A stretch of DNA of 14,638 bases from CAYMST01 sp964393115 (GCA_964393115.1 CAYMST010000111.1:1-14638); one strand, 5' to 3'. Positions 1 through 7,770 are shown, counted from the first letter of the stretch. Program-made: numbers and translations. Notes: generated by a model from the letters alone, not told the origin.

Positions 1-888
1 TATCTTATTAAACTTGGCATACTCATCGATTTGAGAATACGTATCCTTTAAGCTAGAGTAGCTTCCTTTATGCACCGCCTTTAACGCTTTACCAGACCCC
101 ATCTTTTCGGTTTTAATACGATTGCTGTTAATATGCAACTCACTTATAATCGGAACTGCACAGGTCACATCAGCCTCTTTATCTGTCATCTGATGATATA
201 CTGCAATTGGCGCTCCTTCAGGCCTGACTCCTTTACTGGACATAAAGCTCATAAGCTCACCAAAAAGCGCTTTCATTTCTTTATCGATTTCACCAGCAGG
301 CATTGTGGATTGTATCCCCGCATAAGAGAACTCGCTAACATCAGTTAACGATATGTCCACAGTAAGCACCGGCTTTGATTCTACAAATTTCTTCAGTTTG
401 GTCAAGCCTTTCTCAAAGTCAGGCCCTAGCATACCATCCATCATCAACCCAAATACTTTCTCAAAACCCGATAGTTCGGCATCAAAACCCCAAACTACTT
501 TTGTTCCGTTATCTACCTCTGAGAGGCTTAATGTAGCATAAGAAACGCCCATACCTTCAAACTCAAGCTTTGACTTCACCTGCTCGTTAGACTTGGACTC
601 CACGATTTCCTGACTCCCTACGCCTACTTCCTTGTTCTCGCTCTTCCAACTCATCTTGTGGCCCACACCTTGGTCTGGACCTTCGATTTTTTGCTCCATG
701 TTAGGATCCCTTTCGAACCAAGGAGACCAAGTGTTAAAATTTTTGAAGGAGTTTAATTCTTCAAAAACTGAAGACGATTTGGCTTCAATCACAATTTCTC
801 GCTCTACATGTACATCTCCAGGTAAGGACAGCACCACTACAACAATGACCGTTATAATGGCAGCGATGATTATTAATGCTTTTTTCAT
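1..888 (-). CDS. Membrane-anchored SRPBCC + GyrI-like domain protein (C-terminus cut by window edge)
   Basis: I translated this from the minus strand, ATG at 888-886, and it stays open for 296 codons to the window edge, so the C-terminus is missing. Residues 1-3 are MKK and about 4-21 form one hydrophobic helix, a signal anchor or signal peptide. Residues about 25-170 look like an SRPBCC/polyketide-cyclase fold, with the family-typical start (VEREIVIEA, then the NTWSPWFERDP region and the EGPDQGVGHKMSW strand). Residues about 175-296 look like a GyrI-like/AraC effector-binding domain (AGIQSTMPAGEI, then GAPIAVYHQMTDKEADVTCAVPI and the VHKGSYSSL element near 272). Members of this two-domain type bind small ligands, but substrates are mostly unknown. 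It diverges from the YqhA-type gene across a 252-bp gap. Domain calls come from pattern memory; the specific role is unknown. Confidence 0.8.
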   Translation of the reverse strand, partial: MKKALIIIAAIITVIVVVVLSLPGDVHVEREIVIEAKSSSVFEELNSFKNFNTWSPWFERDPNMEQKIEGPDQGVGHKMSWKSENKEVGVGSQEIVESKSNEQVKSKLEFEGMGVSYATLSLSEVDNGTKVVWGFDAELSGFEKVFGLMMDGMLGPDFEKGLTKLKKFVESKPVLTVDISLTDVSEFSYAGIQSTMPAGEIDKEMKALFGELMSFMSSKGVRPEGAPIAVYHQMTDKEADVTCAVPIISELHINSNRIKTEKMGSGKALKAVHKGSYSSLKDTYSQIDEYAKFNKI

Positions 889-949
889 GATTTGATTGTT
901 TTGTATTGTAAATACCAATATTTGTCCGCGAATGTAATCATGCCGACAG

Positions 950-1098
950 CTTATTTTGACAATTAAAATTACAAATTCGTTTACGAAAAATCCAAAAAAA
1001 TATTTTTAGCGACAAAATAAGTGCTTACTTCATGTTCATAAACTTAAACATCAATTTTTCGTCCTTCAATTTCCTACACTGAAAATAAGGCTTATTTT
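950..1098. promoter_or_regulatory. Repeated AAAATAAG half-sites in divergent intergenic region
   Basis: The gap between the two divergent genes holds a near-perfect palindrome at 1082-1098 (AAAATAAG, one base, CTTATTTT). A similar but imperfect one lies at 1014-1030 (AAAATAAG, TG, CTTACTT), and a lone half-site CTTATTTT lies at 950-957. Repeated half-sites between divergent promoters would suit a dimeric regulator. The sites are AT-rich, however, and could arise by chance or act as weak hairpins. No -33/-7 Bacteroidota promoter could be placed with confidence. Confidence 0.25.
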
Positions 1099-1140
1099 TA
1101 CGCCGCATAGATTCAATTAAAGACTTAATTAAACTGAAAT

Positions 1141-1755
1141 ATGGCAATTGTTAAAAAAGACGGTCCATTGAAAAGGTTTGAAAACTTTTTTGAGGGTTTT
1201 ATCTTTTGGAGTAGATGGGTTCAAGCTCCTATGTATATGGGATTAATTCTGAGCTCTATGTTTTACATGATGGGGTTCTTTACTGAAATCCAACATCTAT
1301 TTGAGTTAACGATTCACGGTGCTAAAGAGACAGACCTCATGCTCGGTATCTTGAGCTTGGTAGATATCTCGATGGTGATGAACCTAGTAGTAATTACTAC
1401 CATAGGTGGGTACTCTATTTTTACCAGTAAAATTAATGTTGATCAGCACGAAGACAAACCGCTCTGGTTAGAGGATCTAGATGCAGGACAACTGAAAATA
1501 AAGCTAGCCACTTCTTTGGCTTCGATTTCTGGAGTACAATTGCTTAAAACATTCATTGACTACAGAGAAGCCGTTGATAAGCAATCTTCCGAAGGTATTA
1601 TCATGGAGATTGTTATCCATGTGGTATTTATTTTATCAGCGTTATTACTATCAGTGACAGAAAAAACAATTCACTCATACCCTCACGGCAGTCATGCCAA
1701 GGTAGAAGTCGGTGGAACAGAAGAGGAAGATAAGCACAAGAAACAAGGTCATTAA
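1141..1755 (+). CDS. UPF0114 (YqhA-family) inner-membrane protein
   Basis: This 204-residue membrane protein has three hydrophobic segments at about 31-50, 67-95 and 153-175. The N-terminal FENFFEGFIFWSRWVQAPMY region is typical of the family, as is the cytoplasmic motif EDLDAGQLKIKLATSLASIS followed by GVQLLKTFID (about 111-140). E. coli YqhA is about 164 residues. The extra length here is mostly a charged C-terminal tail rich in His, Lys and Glu (about 177-204). Function in the family is not established. The ATG at 1141 follows an A-rich leader with no Shine-Dalgarno site. The gene appears monocistronic: divergent from its left neighbour and followed by an intrinsic terminator. The family call is confident; a biological role cannot be given. 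Confidence 0.87.
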   Translation: MAIVKKDGPLKRFENFFEGFIFWSRWVQAPMYMGLILSSMFYMMGFFTEIQHLFELTIHGAKETDLMLGILSLVDISMVMNLVVITTIGGYSIFTSKINVDQHEDKPLWLEDLDAGQLKIKLATSLASISGVQLLKTFIDYREAVDKQSSEGIIMEIVIHVVFILSALLLSVTEKTIHSYPHGSHAKVEVGGTEEEDKHKKQGH

Positions 1756-1783
1756 TTAGAAACCATTTTCTAAATGAAGACCC

Positions 1784-1817
1784 TTAAGGCCAATTTGCAA
1801 AGCGAATTGGCCTTTTT
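1784..1817 (+). terminator. Rho-independent terminator after UPF0114 gene
   Basis: GGCCAATT (1788-1795) pairs perfectly with AATTGGCC (1805-1812), and the stem extends by AA/TT on the outside. The loop can close further with GC/GC pairs around AAA. A run of five T (1813-1817) follows directly. It lies 29 bases after the stop codon and 20 bases before the next ATG, which separates the two transcription units. Confidence 0.85.
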
Positions 1818-1836
1818 AGCATAATGTAATTTTAGC

Positions 1837-3621
1837 ATGTCAATCAACAGAAATACTTACCTTGATCTAAAGACACAGTACGATGAAAACTATGGTAAGC
1901 TGGAGAGTCAACATAAGGTAATCGGTACGATCAGGGTCATCCTACTTTTAATCACCATATATTCAGGATACCGATTTCTGGCTTACTTAGAATTATTACC
2001 CCTCATCATATCCATCGTGGGAACCTTCATTTTTTTATGGCTTATGCGAAAGCACGAGACCGTCTTATGGGCCAAAAAAGTAAATAAGCGGCTATCTACT
2101 ATAAATCAACAAGAAGCCAATTTTATAGAAAAACAAGAAGGCCCACTAGATACTGGCACAGCGTTTATCGACCCTAAGCACATTAATTCATTTGACTTGG
2201 ATATCTATGGCCAGAAATCTCTTTACCATCATCTGAATAGGACCGCCACGTGGCAAGGAAGCCGAATCTTGGCAGATCAACTGGCCCATCCAGATGTAAG
2301 CGCCATTGAACCAAATCAGGTTGCGGTCAAAGAGTTAGCGAATAAACTAGATTGGCGACAACGTTTTCAAGCCATCGCAACGGAGATAAATGATTCAAAA
2401 GAAAAGTCAGAGGGCATTATTGACTGGGCCAGTGCCGAAGAAAATGATCTTTCGCAGTTTCAAATAGTAATGGCTTACATACTACCAGCATTATTGATTA
2501 TCACCACTACAGCCAAGTTTGGTTTCGGACTTAGTATCCCTAATAATGTATTGTTTCTGATAATATCTGGTAACCTAGTGGCCTTGAGCTCTCATATTAA
2601 GCGAATTAAAATCTTTATGGATCACTATTCACAGATCGACAGGTCATTAAAATATTACACCCGATTAGTAGAGCTTATCGAGCAGGAAGAGTTCCAATCG
2701 GACAAACTAAAAAGGTTGCAAGCAAACTTCTTGGGGAAGACAAAAACGTCTGTACTTTTCAAACAGCTCTCAGCGCACTTCTTAAAAATGGATAGTGTAG
2801 TTAATCTCCTTTCTCCGTTCCTCAATGGTACGGTACAATACCACGTACACGTTCTAAACAGTATCCTTAAATGGAAAAAGCAGCATCATGAAAATGTTAC
2901 CACCTGGCTAACAAGCATTGGAGAGTTAGAGGCGCTTTCCAGCCTTGCTAACTTTTCGGCCAATAATCCCACCTATACTTTTCCTCAGCTAATCGCAAAA
3001 AAAGAAGTAAACTTCAAGGCGTTAGGTCATCCATTGATCAATAGTAAAAAAAGGATTTGTAATGATATTCATTTTAAGGAAAATGGTTTCGTATTGCTCA
3101 CTGGGTCTAATATGTCAGGAAAAAGTACTTTTTTGCGATCTATTGGGTTGAATATGGTTTTAGCGAGGGTTGGAGCACCAGTATGCGCCCATGCCGCGGA
3201 GGTTTATCCATTTCCCGTTCTGGTATCGATGAGGCAAACAGACTCGTTAACAGATGGTGAATCTTACTTCTTTGCAGAAGTAAAAAGGCTTCAAATGATT
3301 GTCAACAAACTACAAGATCAGCCAGCATTAATACTACTCGATGAGATTTTAAGAGGTACAAATTCGGACGATAAGCGAAGTGGTACTGTCGGGTACATAA
3401 AAAAGCTGTTATCACATAATGCCATGGGGATCATAGCCACACATGATCTAAGCGTATGCGAGATAACAGCAGACTATCCAGAGAAATTAACGAACAAACA
3501 CTTTGAAGTTGAAATAACAGATGATGAACTTCATTTTGACTACAAATTGCGAGATGGAATATGCAAGAATAAAAGTGCTACTTTCATCATGAAAAAAATG
3601 AATATTGTAAACGAAGTCTAG
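1837..3621 (+). CDS. MutS-family ATPase with membrane segments
   Basis: The 594-residue protein has the MutS-type ABC ATPase domain in its C-terminal third. Walker A is GSNMSGKST (423-431), the signature region is DSLTDGESYFFAE (469-481), Walker B is LILLDE (498-503) followed by RGTNSDD, and the switch His lies in ATHD (534-537). The middle (about 115-390) is helical and resembles the MutS core/lever. There is no N-terminal mismatch-binding domain with the Phe-X-Glu motif and no Smr nuclease domain. Two hydrophobic hairpins (about 28-70 and 208-252) predict membrane anchoring, which is unlike MutS1 or MutS2. Bacteroidota carry such proteins, usually labelled 'DNA mismatch repair protein MutS', but a classical repair role is doubtful. 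The ATG is 20 bases after the upstream terminator. The ATPase family call is firm; the cellular role is unknown. Confidence 0.87.
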   Translation: MSINRNTYLDLKTQYDENYGKLESQHKVIGTIRVILLLITIYSGYRFLAYLELLPLIISIVGTFIFLWLMRKHETVLWAKKVNKRLSTINQQEANFIEKQEGPLDTGTAFIDPKHINSFDLDIYGQKSLYHHLNRTATWQGSRILADQLAHPDVSAIEPNQVAVKELANKLDWRQRFQAIATEINDSKEKSEGIIDWASAEENDLSQFQIVMAYILPALLIITTTAKFGFGLSIPNNVLFLIISGNLVALSSHIKRIKIFMDHYSQIDRSLKYYTRLVELIEQEEFQSDKLKRLQANFLGKTKTSVLFKQLSAHFLKMDSVVNLLSPFLNGTVQYHVHVLNSILKWKKQHHENVTTWLTSIGELEALSSLANFSANNPTYTFPQLIAKKEVNFKALGHPLINSKKRICNDIHFKENGFVLLTGSNMSGKSTFLRSIGLNMVLARVGAPVCAHAAEVYPFPVLVSMRQTDSLTDGESYFFAEVKRLQMIVNKLQDQPALILLDEILRGTNSDDKRSGTVGYIKKLLSHNAMGIIATHDLSVCEITADYPEKLTNKHFEVEITDDELHFDYKLRDGICKNKSATFIMKKMNIVNEV

Positions 3622-3729
3622 GCCTCATCTGCTTCCTCATTAACCTTCAGATTTTTCTGATTAAGACGCCTATAAAGCTCGGGTGAAAATTTCTCAATAG
3701 AATTGTTTGAATGCTATAATACAAAAAGG

Positions 3730-4584
3730 ATGGCTTTAAAATTATATGTAAACGAACAAGATGATGAACTTGATTTTTCAAGAATGGAAGAGTTATACAA
3801 CCTCAGAGGTGGCCGTCCAGATGAACCACACCGTCATGACTTTTACACCATTCTAGTTACCGAAAAGGCAGTAGGTACGCACATGATTGACTTCAAGTCA
3901 TTTGATTTAGGAGAAAGACAAGCCTACTTCATCAGCCCGGGTCAAGTCCATCAGCTTATTGAAGAAGAGAAATCACATGGTTATGCTATTAAATTCAGTG
4001 ATGGCTTTTTGACCAAAAACGATATCCCACTTCATTTTATTCAATCACTCAACCTGTTCCGTAACTACGGTGATACACCTCCCATTGTGTTTGACGACAG
4101 GGGCTTCGAAAAAATCTGCTGGTACCTTGAAGAAATTGAAGAATTCGTTGTCAGCAAGCCTAATCATTGGACTCAAGCAGTCGGAGCATTAGTTAAGCTA
4201 TTGCTTATTCGCTGTAAAAACCAATGCAATCTGTTTGACGAAAATACCCAAGTACATGAAGCCGGCAACAGTATCCTTATTCGCTACAAGGCGCTCATCG
4301 AAGACAATTTTAAAAACTGGCACAGTACAGGACGATATGCCGAGGCACTTTTCATCTCACCAGACCATCTAAATAAATCTATCAAAGCACTTATTGGTAA
4401 AACAGCCAAAGAGCTCATTCAAGCCAGGATTACCCTGGAGGCCAAAAGGTTACTTAAGTTCTCACCGCTCAGTGTTAAGGAGATTGCTTTTGAACTAGGA
4501 TTTAGCGATCAGGCCAATTTTGGTGCTTTTTTTAAGAAATGTACCGGTTATTCTCCCATTCAATTTCAGAATACCGGATTTTAA
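3730..4584 (+). CDS. AraC-family transcriptional regulator
   Basis: The 284-residue protein has an N-terminal cupin-like sensor domain (about 28-95; PHRHDFYTILVTE, then FISPGQVHQL) and a C-terminal AraC double helix-turn-helix (about 185-284). The second HTH carries the family signature LSVKEIAFELGFSDQANF followed by FFKKCTGYSPIQF. This is the standard layout of AraC regulators sensing a small molecule. I chose ATG 3730, which follows AAAAAGG. The frame is open upstream to a TTG at 3703, but that adds nine residues with no family character. It lies 77 bp upstream of the pirin gene on the same strand, so the pirin may be its target or operon partner; this is inference. The ligand cannot be told. 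Confidence 0.9.
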   Translation: MALKLYVNEQDDELDFSRMEELYNLRGGRPDEPHRHDFYTILVTEKAVGTHMIDFKSFDLGERQAYFISPGQVHQLIEEEKSHGYAIKFSDGFLTKNDIPLHFIQSLNLFRNYGDTPPIVFDDRGFEKICWYLEEIEEFVVSKPNHWTQAVGALVKLLLIRCKNQCNLFDENTQVHEAGNSILIRYKALIEDNFKNWHSTGRYAEALFISPDHLNKSIKALIGKTAKELIQARITLEAKRLLKFSPLSVKEIAFELGFSDQANFGAFFKKCTGYSPIQFQNTGF

Positions 4585-4661
4585 CCAAACGACCACGCTT
4601 TTTCACCATCACCTATCCAGTGGATTACCGTTTATATAGATGTAAACAAATAAATAGTATC

Positions 4662-5540
4662 ATGAATCGTAAAGAGTTTATCACCAAAACATTAGCTGCT
4701 GGTGCTGCGGCTTCATTAGGAGCATCTTCCCTCAACGCCAAAAATGTAAAGGTCAAAAACTCAGATTACGATCGATTGATGCAGCAAGTAGGTTATAATC
4801 ATTTACCCAATAAAAAGGAGGAAACAATGAATTCAGTATTGCATCGAGCGGATACCAGAGGGCATGCCGACCATGGATGGCTTAATTCTCATCACACCTT
4901 TAGCTTTGCTAATTATTACAATCCTGAAAGAACACATTTTGGAGTGCTTCGTGTCCTAAATGACGATCGTGTCGCTGCAGGCAAAGGTTTTGGTACACAC
5001 CCACATGATAATATGGAAATTATCTCCATCCCATTAGAAGGTGACTTGGAGCATAAAGACAGCATGGGTAACAAAGCAGTGATCAAACAGGGTGATGTAC
5101 AAGTTATGAGTGCTGGTACCGGAATTTTCCATAGTGAATACAATAAAAATACCGATCAGGAAGTGAAGTTTTTGCAGATATGGGTTTTTCCGAACGCAAA
5201 GAATGTGTCTCCAAGGTATGATCAAATAACACTGAACACTGATCAATTAAACAATCAGTTTCATCAGATATTATCTCCAATTCCAGAGGATGATGGGGTC
5301 TGGATCCATCAAAATGCCTGGTTTCATATGGCCAACTTTGATAAGGGAGTAAGCGACACCTATACCTTCAAGGATCCTAAGAACGGACTATACACTTTTG
5401 TCCTTGACGGAGACATAGTCGTTGGTAAGCAGCATTTATCTAAAAGAGATGGATATGGTCTTTGGAATACCGATAACGTAACCTTTGAAGCAAGTACCGA
5501 TGCCAAAGTGTTATTAATGGAAGTTCCCATGTCTATATAG
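4662..5540 (+). CDS. Pirin family protein with N-terminal leader
   Basis: The protein is 292 residues from ATG 4662. Residues 1-26 look like a Tat- or Sec-like leader (MNRKEFITKTLAAGAAASLG, then ASSLNA); the twin-Arg is replaced by Arg-Lys. The bicupin pirin body begins at Met56 (MNSVLHRADTRGHADHGWL). All four metal ligands expected in the N-terminal cupin are present: H113 and H115 in GTHPHDNMEI, and H157 and E159 in GIFHSEY. Pirins such as E. coli YhhW are metal-binding, and some have quercetin 2,3-dioxygenase activity; the substrate here is unknown. The body alone is 237 residues, matching the family's usual 230-odd. The frame stays open upstream into the AraC gene, but ATG 4662 begins the leader cleanly. 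An internal start with a strong Shine-Dalgarno site lies at 4827. Confidence 0.92.
   Translation: MNRKEFITKTLAAGAAASLGASSLNAKNVKVKNSDYDRLMQQVGYNHLPNKKEETMNSVLHRADTRGHADHGWLNSHHTFSFANYYNPERTHFGVLRVLNDDRVAAGKGFGTHPHDNMEIISIPLEGDLEHKDSMGNKAVIKQGDVQVMSAGTGIFHSEYNKNTDQEVKFLQIWVFPNAKNVSPRYDQITLNTDQLNNQFHQILSPIPEDDGVWIHQNAWFHMANFDKGVSDTYTFKDPKNGLYTFVLDGDIVVGKQHLSKRDGYGLWNTDNVTFEASTDAKVLLMEVPMSI
4815..4829 (+). promoter_or_regulatory. Internal Shine-Dalgarno and start codon within pirin gene
   Basis: AAGGAGG (4815-4821) lies five bases before an in-frame ATG (4827-4829). The protein starting there (MNSVLHRADTRGHADHGWL) begins exactly where ordinary cytoplasmic pirins begin. Other genes in this window use A-rich leaders without such a site. 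It may produce a second, leaderless, cytoplasmic pirin of 237 residues, or be an ancestral start retained after the leader was added. Confidence 0.45.
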
Positions 5541-5547
5541 ACAACAG

Positions 5548-5650
5548 CAGGTCCTAATTTGGTTCTATGGAATCCAGAAGATCCTTAGTTGGTTTAAGCG
5601 AAGTATTGCTGGATTTATATCAACTCTTACATAGACTTCATTAGGACCTG
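5548..5650. repeat. 11-bp inverted repeat downstream of pirin gene
   Basis: CAGGTCCTAAT (5548-5558) is matched perfectly by its reverse complement ATTAGGACCTG (5640-5650), with 81 bases between. Allowing one bulged base, the flanking CAG/CTG extends it to 14 pairs. The unit sits just after the pirin stop codon. It could be a long-range RNA stem, a terminator-like 3' structure, or the ends of a small degenerate element. No T-tract follows. The enclosed sequence includes one copy of a short repeat shared with 7787-7842. The rest of the gap to 5837 shows only a weak CCATC/GATGG hairpin (5655-5672). Confidence 0.4.
5571..5620 (+). repeat. Degenerate intergenic repeat, copy A
   Basis: AAGTATTGCTGGATTTATAT (5601-5620) matches 7822-7842 with one substitution and one single-base gap. 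AGATCC (5579-5584) and a TTGG-TTT core occur at similar spacing upstream in both copies. Both copies lie just downstream of a gene's stop codon. Read in the plus frame, both give a related short peptide (RRS, then G, then LLDLY), which suggests a diverged relic of one element. The similarity is short and partly AT-driven. Confidence 0.35.
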
Positions 5651-5837
5651 ACTGCCATCATTTTTCCGATGGTAAGCTTAGAATCATCCCCTAAGCAGTC
5701 TTTGAATAGCTATCTCTGAGCGGAAAGGTTCTTTAGGTTTAAGTAATTTTCAGTACATTGCCTGTTACACTCATTTTGATTTCGAACGCGATATGAAGTA
5801 TTTGGAATCAACTAAACACCAAACCTAATGTAACACG

Positions 5838-7178
5838 ATGAACCAAACACTAACTGAGCGTGCTCATATCCCCAAATCAGCCACCAATATTTGGATAAGT
5901 ATAGTCGGGCTTCTTTGCTTCATAGCAAGTATGGAATATGTTCGCATTTATCAAGTAAGCAATTTTAATGGAGCCGTATTAGGCATGTTGTCTATCGCTT
6001 TCCCAATAGTTATTTTAGAATATATTTTTCTAAAAACCCACAAAAGAGAGGCCGTTGGCCTGGCATCGACATGGCATAGCGTAAATGCCGTTAGAGTGCT
6101 CGTTAAACTCATCGGCTTATATGGAACCTTTGGATTAGTCTCTTTAGTATATTGGTCTTTTCCAGAATATCATGGAAGCTTCTATACCCCTTTTTGGAAC
6201 CTATTACGTCAGTTCTTACCTTGGGTTCTCGGCTTGTCTGTCCCTTACTTCGTTCTACTAGATGCAAAGCTTCAAAAGCCAAAAGAAGCCTACTACCACG
6301 CAGGATTGTTATTTCTAGGTCAATGGAGAAAAGTTGATTATCCACTGGTAAAGAATCACTTTAGAGGATGGGTGGTGAAACTATTCTTTCTGCCCCTAAT
6401 GTTTATATACCTACAAGGTAATATGAGTACTATCAAAAGAAACTCCTTTAGCAGTATAATCGATAACTTTTCGTTTGGCGCCTTCTACGACTACATGTAC
6501 AACTACCTGTTTACCATAGACTTAGTATATGTATGTGTAGGTTATGCACTTACCTTAAAAATATTAGACAACCATATTCGTTCCGCAGAACCAACATTCT
6601 TCGGCTGGGGAATCGCCTTATTCTGCTATCAACCGTTTTGGAGTTTAATCGGCGGACAATACTTGAAATATGACAATAACTATTTTTGGGGCAATCTGCT
6701 GAATGGTGAACCCTTTTGGTATGTAGTCTGGGGCAGTTCCATTCTGATCCTAATTGGCATATACGTCTGGGCTACGGTTCCATTTGGCATCCGTTTCTCA
6801 AACCTGACACATAGAGGTATAATAACCAATGGACCGTACCGTTTTATGCGACACCCAGCCTACGTAAGTAAAAACATCTCATGGTGGCTAATTAGTGTTC
6901 CATTTATTCACCAATCTAGTCCAACAGAAGCCATTCGCTTGAGTCTATTGCTACTGGGGGTCAACACGATTTATTTCTTTCGAGCGAGGACGGAAGAAAA
7001 GCATCTATCACAAGACCCCATATACATACAATACGCCATGGCAATTAATGCGAAAGGTGTGTTTAGTGGATTGTTTAAGTTTTTTCCCTTCTTAAAGTAT
7101 AACCCTGCTAGGTATGGAATTGACGTAGATCGAGACAATCCTTTAAAATCAAGTAGTCAGAAAAACAAAGGATTATGA
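5838..7178 (+). CDS. Polytopic membrane protein with C-terminal isoprenylcysteine methyltransferase-like domain
   Basis: The 446-residue protein is strongly hydrophobic, with about eight to ten predicted membrane helices (for example near 18-34, 45-65, 90-108, 128-142, 180-195, 226-242, 253-272, 295-314, 344-357 and 366-382). The C-terminal domain carries the ICMT/PEMT-type SAM-binding signature: GIITNGPYRFMRHPAY (327-342), and later RARTEEKHL (382-390) with Y-x-x-Y spacing (396-399). This pattern belongs to membrane methyltransferases acting on prenylated proteins, phospholipids or small lipophilic substrates. Stand-alone bacterial members are usually about 150-250 residues, so the roughly 300-residue N-terminal membrane region is an unusual extension of unknown role. 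The ATG at 5838 follows an AT-rich leader. The substrate cannot be inferred, and no neighbour suggests one. Confidence 0.75.
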   Translation: MNQTLTERAHIPKSATNIWISIVGLLCFIASMEYVRIYQVSNFNGAVLGMLSIAFPIVILEYIFLKTHKREAVGLASTWHSVNAVRVLVKLIGLYGTFGLVSLVYWSFPEYHGSFYTPFWNLLRQFLPWVLGLSVPYFVLLDAKLQKPKEAYYHAGLLFLGQWRKVDYPLVKNHFRGWVVKLFFLPLMFIYLQGNMSTIKRNSFSSIIDNFSFGAFYDYMYNYLFTIDLVYVCVGYALTLKILDNHIRSAEPTFFGWGIALFCYQPFWSLIGGQYLKYDNNYFWGNLLNGEPFWYVVWGSSILILIGIYVWATVPFGIRFSNLTHRGIITNGPYRFMRHPAYVSKNISWWLISVPFIHQSSPTEAIRLSLLLLGVNTIYFFRARTEEKHLSQDPIYIQYAMAINAKGVFSGLFKFFPFLKYNPARYGIDVDRDNPLKSSSQKNKGL

Positions 7179-7318
7179 TAAGTGTATATAAAAAGAAGGC
7201 TTTAATTTGCGTCAATAACAACACCAATAATTATCCGATTATCACAAATCAAAAAAATTAATATTTTTACCCTAAGAAAGTTAAAGTTAGTAGCTTTATA
7301 AAAACCAGTTATTAAAAC

Positions 7319-7335
7319 TTGATCGTAAAGATCAA
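7319..7335. promoter_or_regulatory. Palindrome upstream of HTH gene (candidate operator)
   Basis: TTGATC and GATCAA form a perfect six-base inverted repeat around GTAAA, ending 15 bases before the ATG of the helix-turn-helix gene at 7351. The position suits autoregulation by that protein. It would also form a small hairpin in the mRNA leader. A single GATCAA half-site occurs again at 7844-7849 downstream of the same gene. Function is inferred from position only. Confidence 0.35.
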
Positions 7336-7350
7336 CCAAAACCATCGCTT

Positions 7351-7770
7351 ATGAGTGTTCAAAAAATTGACGTGGTGGCCATTAAAAGGGCGCTACATAC
7401 TCGTTATGACAAGATCACTAAAGAAGAAGTCAATGAAGTGCTAGGATTATTTCCGGCAAAAACGACATTGCCTCAAATTGCTGACTTCTTTGGCGTACAT
7501 GAAGGAACCATTTCGGACTGGAAAGCCGGTCGAAATGAACCCCATGGTGCCAATAAAATGGTATTTAACTACTTAATGTTTAAGTACGGTATCAAACCGA
7601 TTCGTGAAGCTATTGATGCCACCGATGTAGTACCAAGTGGAAAAGAAAAATTCATCCCACTTAAGAGCTTTGACGAAAAAAGTTTGGCTAAAACCAAGGA
7701 GAAGAAAGTGATTAAGGACATTGAGAAAATCCTTAGTAAGTATAAGATGGAAATAGCGGAAACCGCTTAA
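7351..7770 (+). CDS. Stand-alone helix-turn-helix DNA-binding protein
   Basis: The 139-residue basic protein has a clear helix-turn-helix at about 37-60 (TLPQIADFFGVHEGTISDWK, then AGRN). This resembles Xre/homeodomain-like or terminase-small-subunit-type HTH modules. Residues 61-90 are helical (KMVFNYLMFKYGI). Residues 91-139 are a charged tail ending in a short amphipathic helix (EKKVIKDIEKILSKYKMEI) that could mediate dimerisation. It is monocistronic: a 172-bp AT-rich leader with a 17-bp palindrome lies upstream and about 250 bp of non-coding DNA lies downstream. It is the last regulator-like gene before the tail operon at 8690 on the same strand, so it may control that operon. The specific family is not recognised. 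A short AGCGG/CCGCT hairpin (7755-7767) overlaps its end but has no T-tract. Confidence 0.65.
   Translation: MSVQKIDVVAIKRALHTRYDKITKEEVNEVLGLFPAKTTLPQIADFFGVHEGTISDWKAGRNEPHGANKMVFNYLMFKYGIKPIREAIDATDVVPSGKEKFIPLKSFDEKSLAKTKEKKVIKDIEKILSKYKMEIAETA

Noticed and set aside
133..895. Plus-strand reading frames at 133-348, 353-541 and 632-895
   Set aside because: They are antisense to a continuous minus-strand gene with clear SRPBCC and GyrI-like character.
3703..3729. TTG start adding nine residues to the AraC protein
   Set aside because: ATG 3730 follows an A-rich, AGG-containing leader and gives a normal family N-terminus; the extra residues look non-coding.
5567..5644. 25-residue ATG frame after the pirin gene
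   Set aside because: It is too short to stand as a gene; it is recorded only as part of the shared intergenic repeat.
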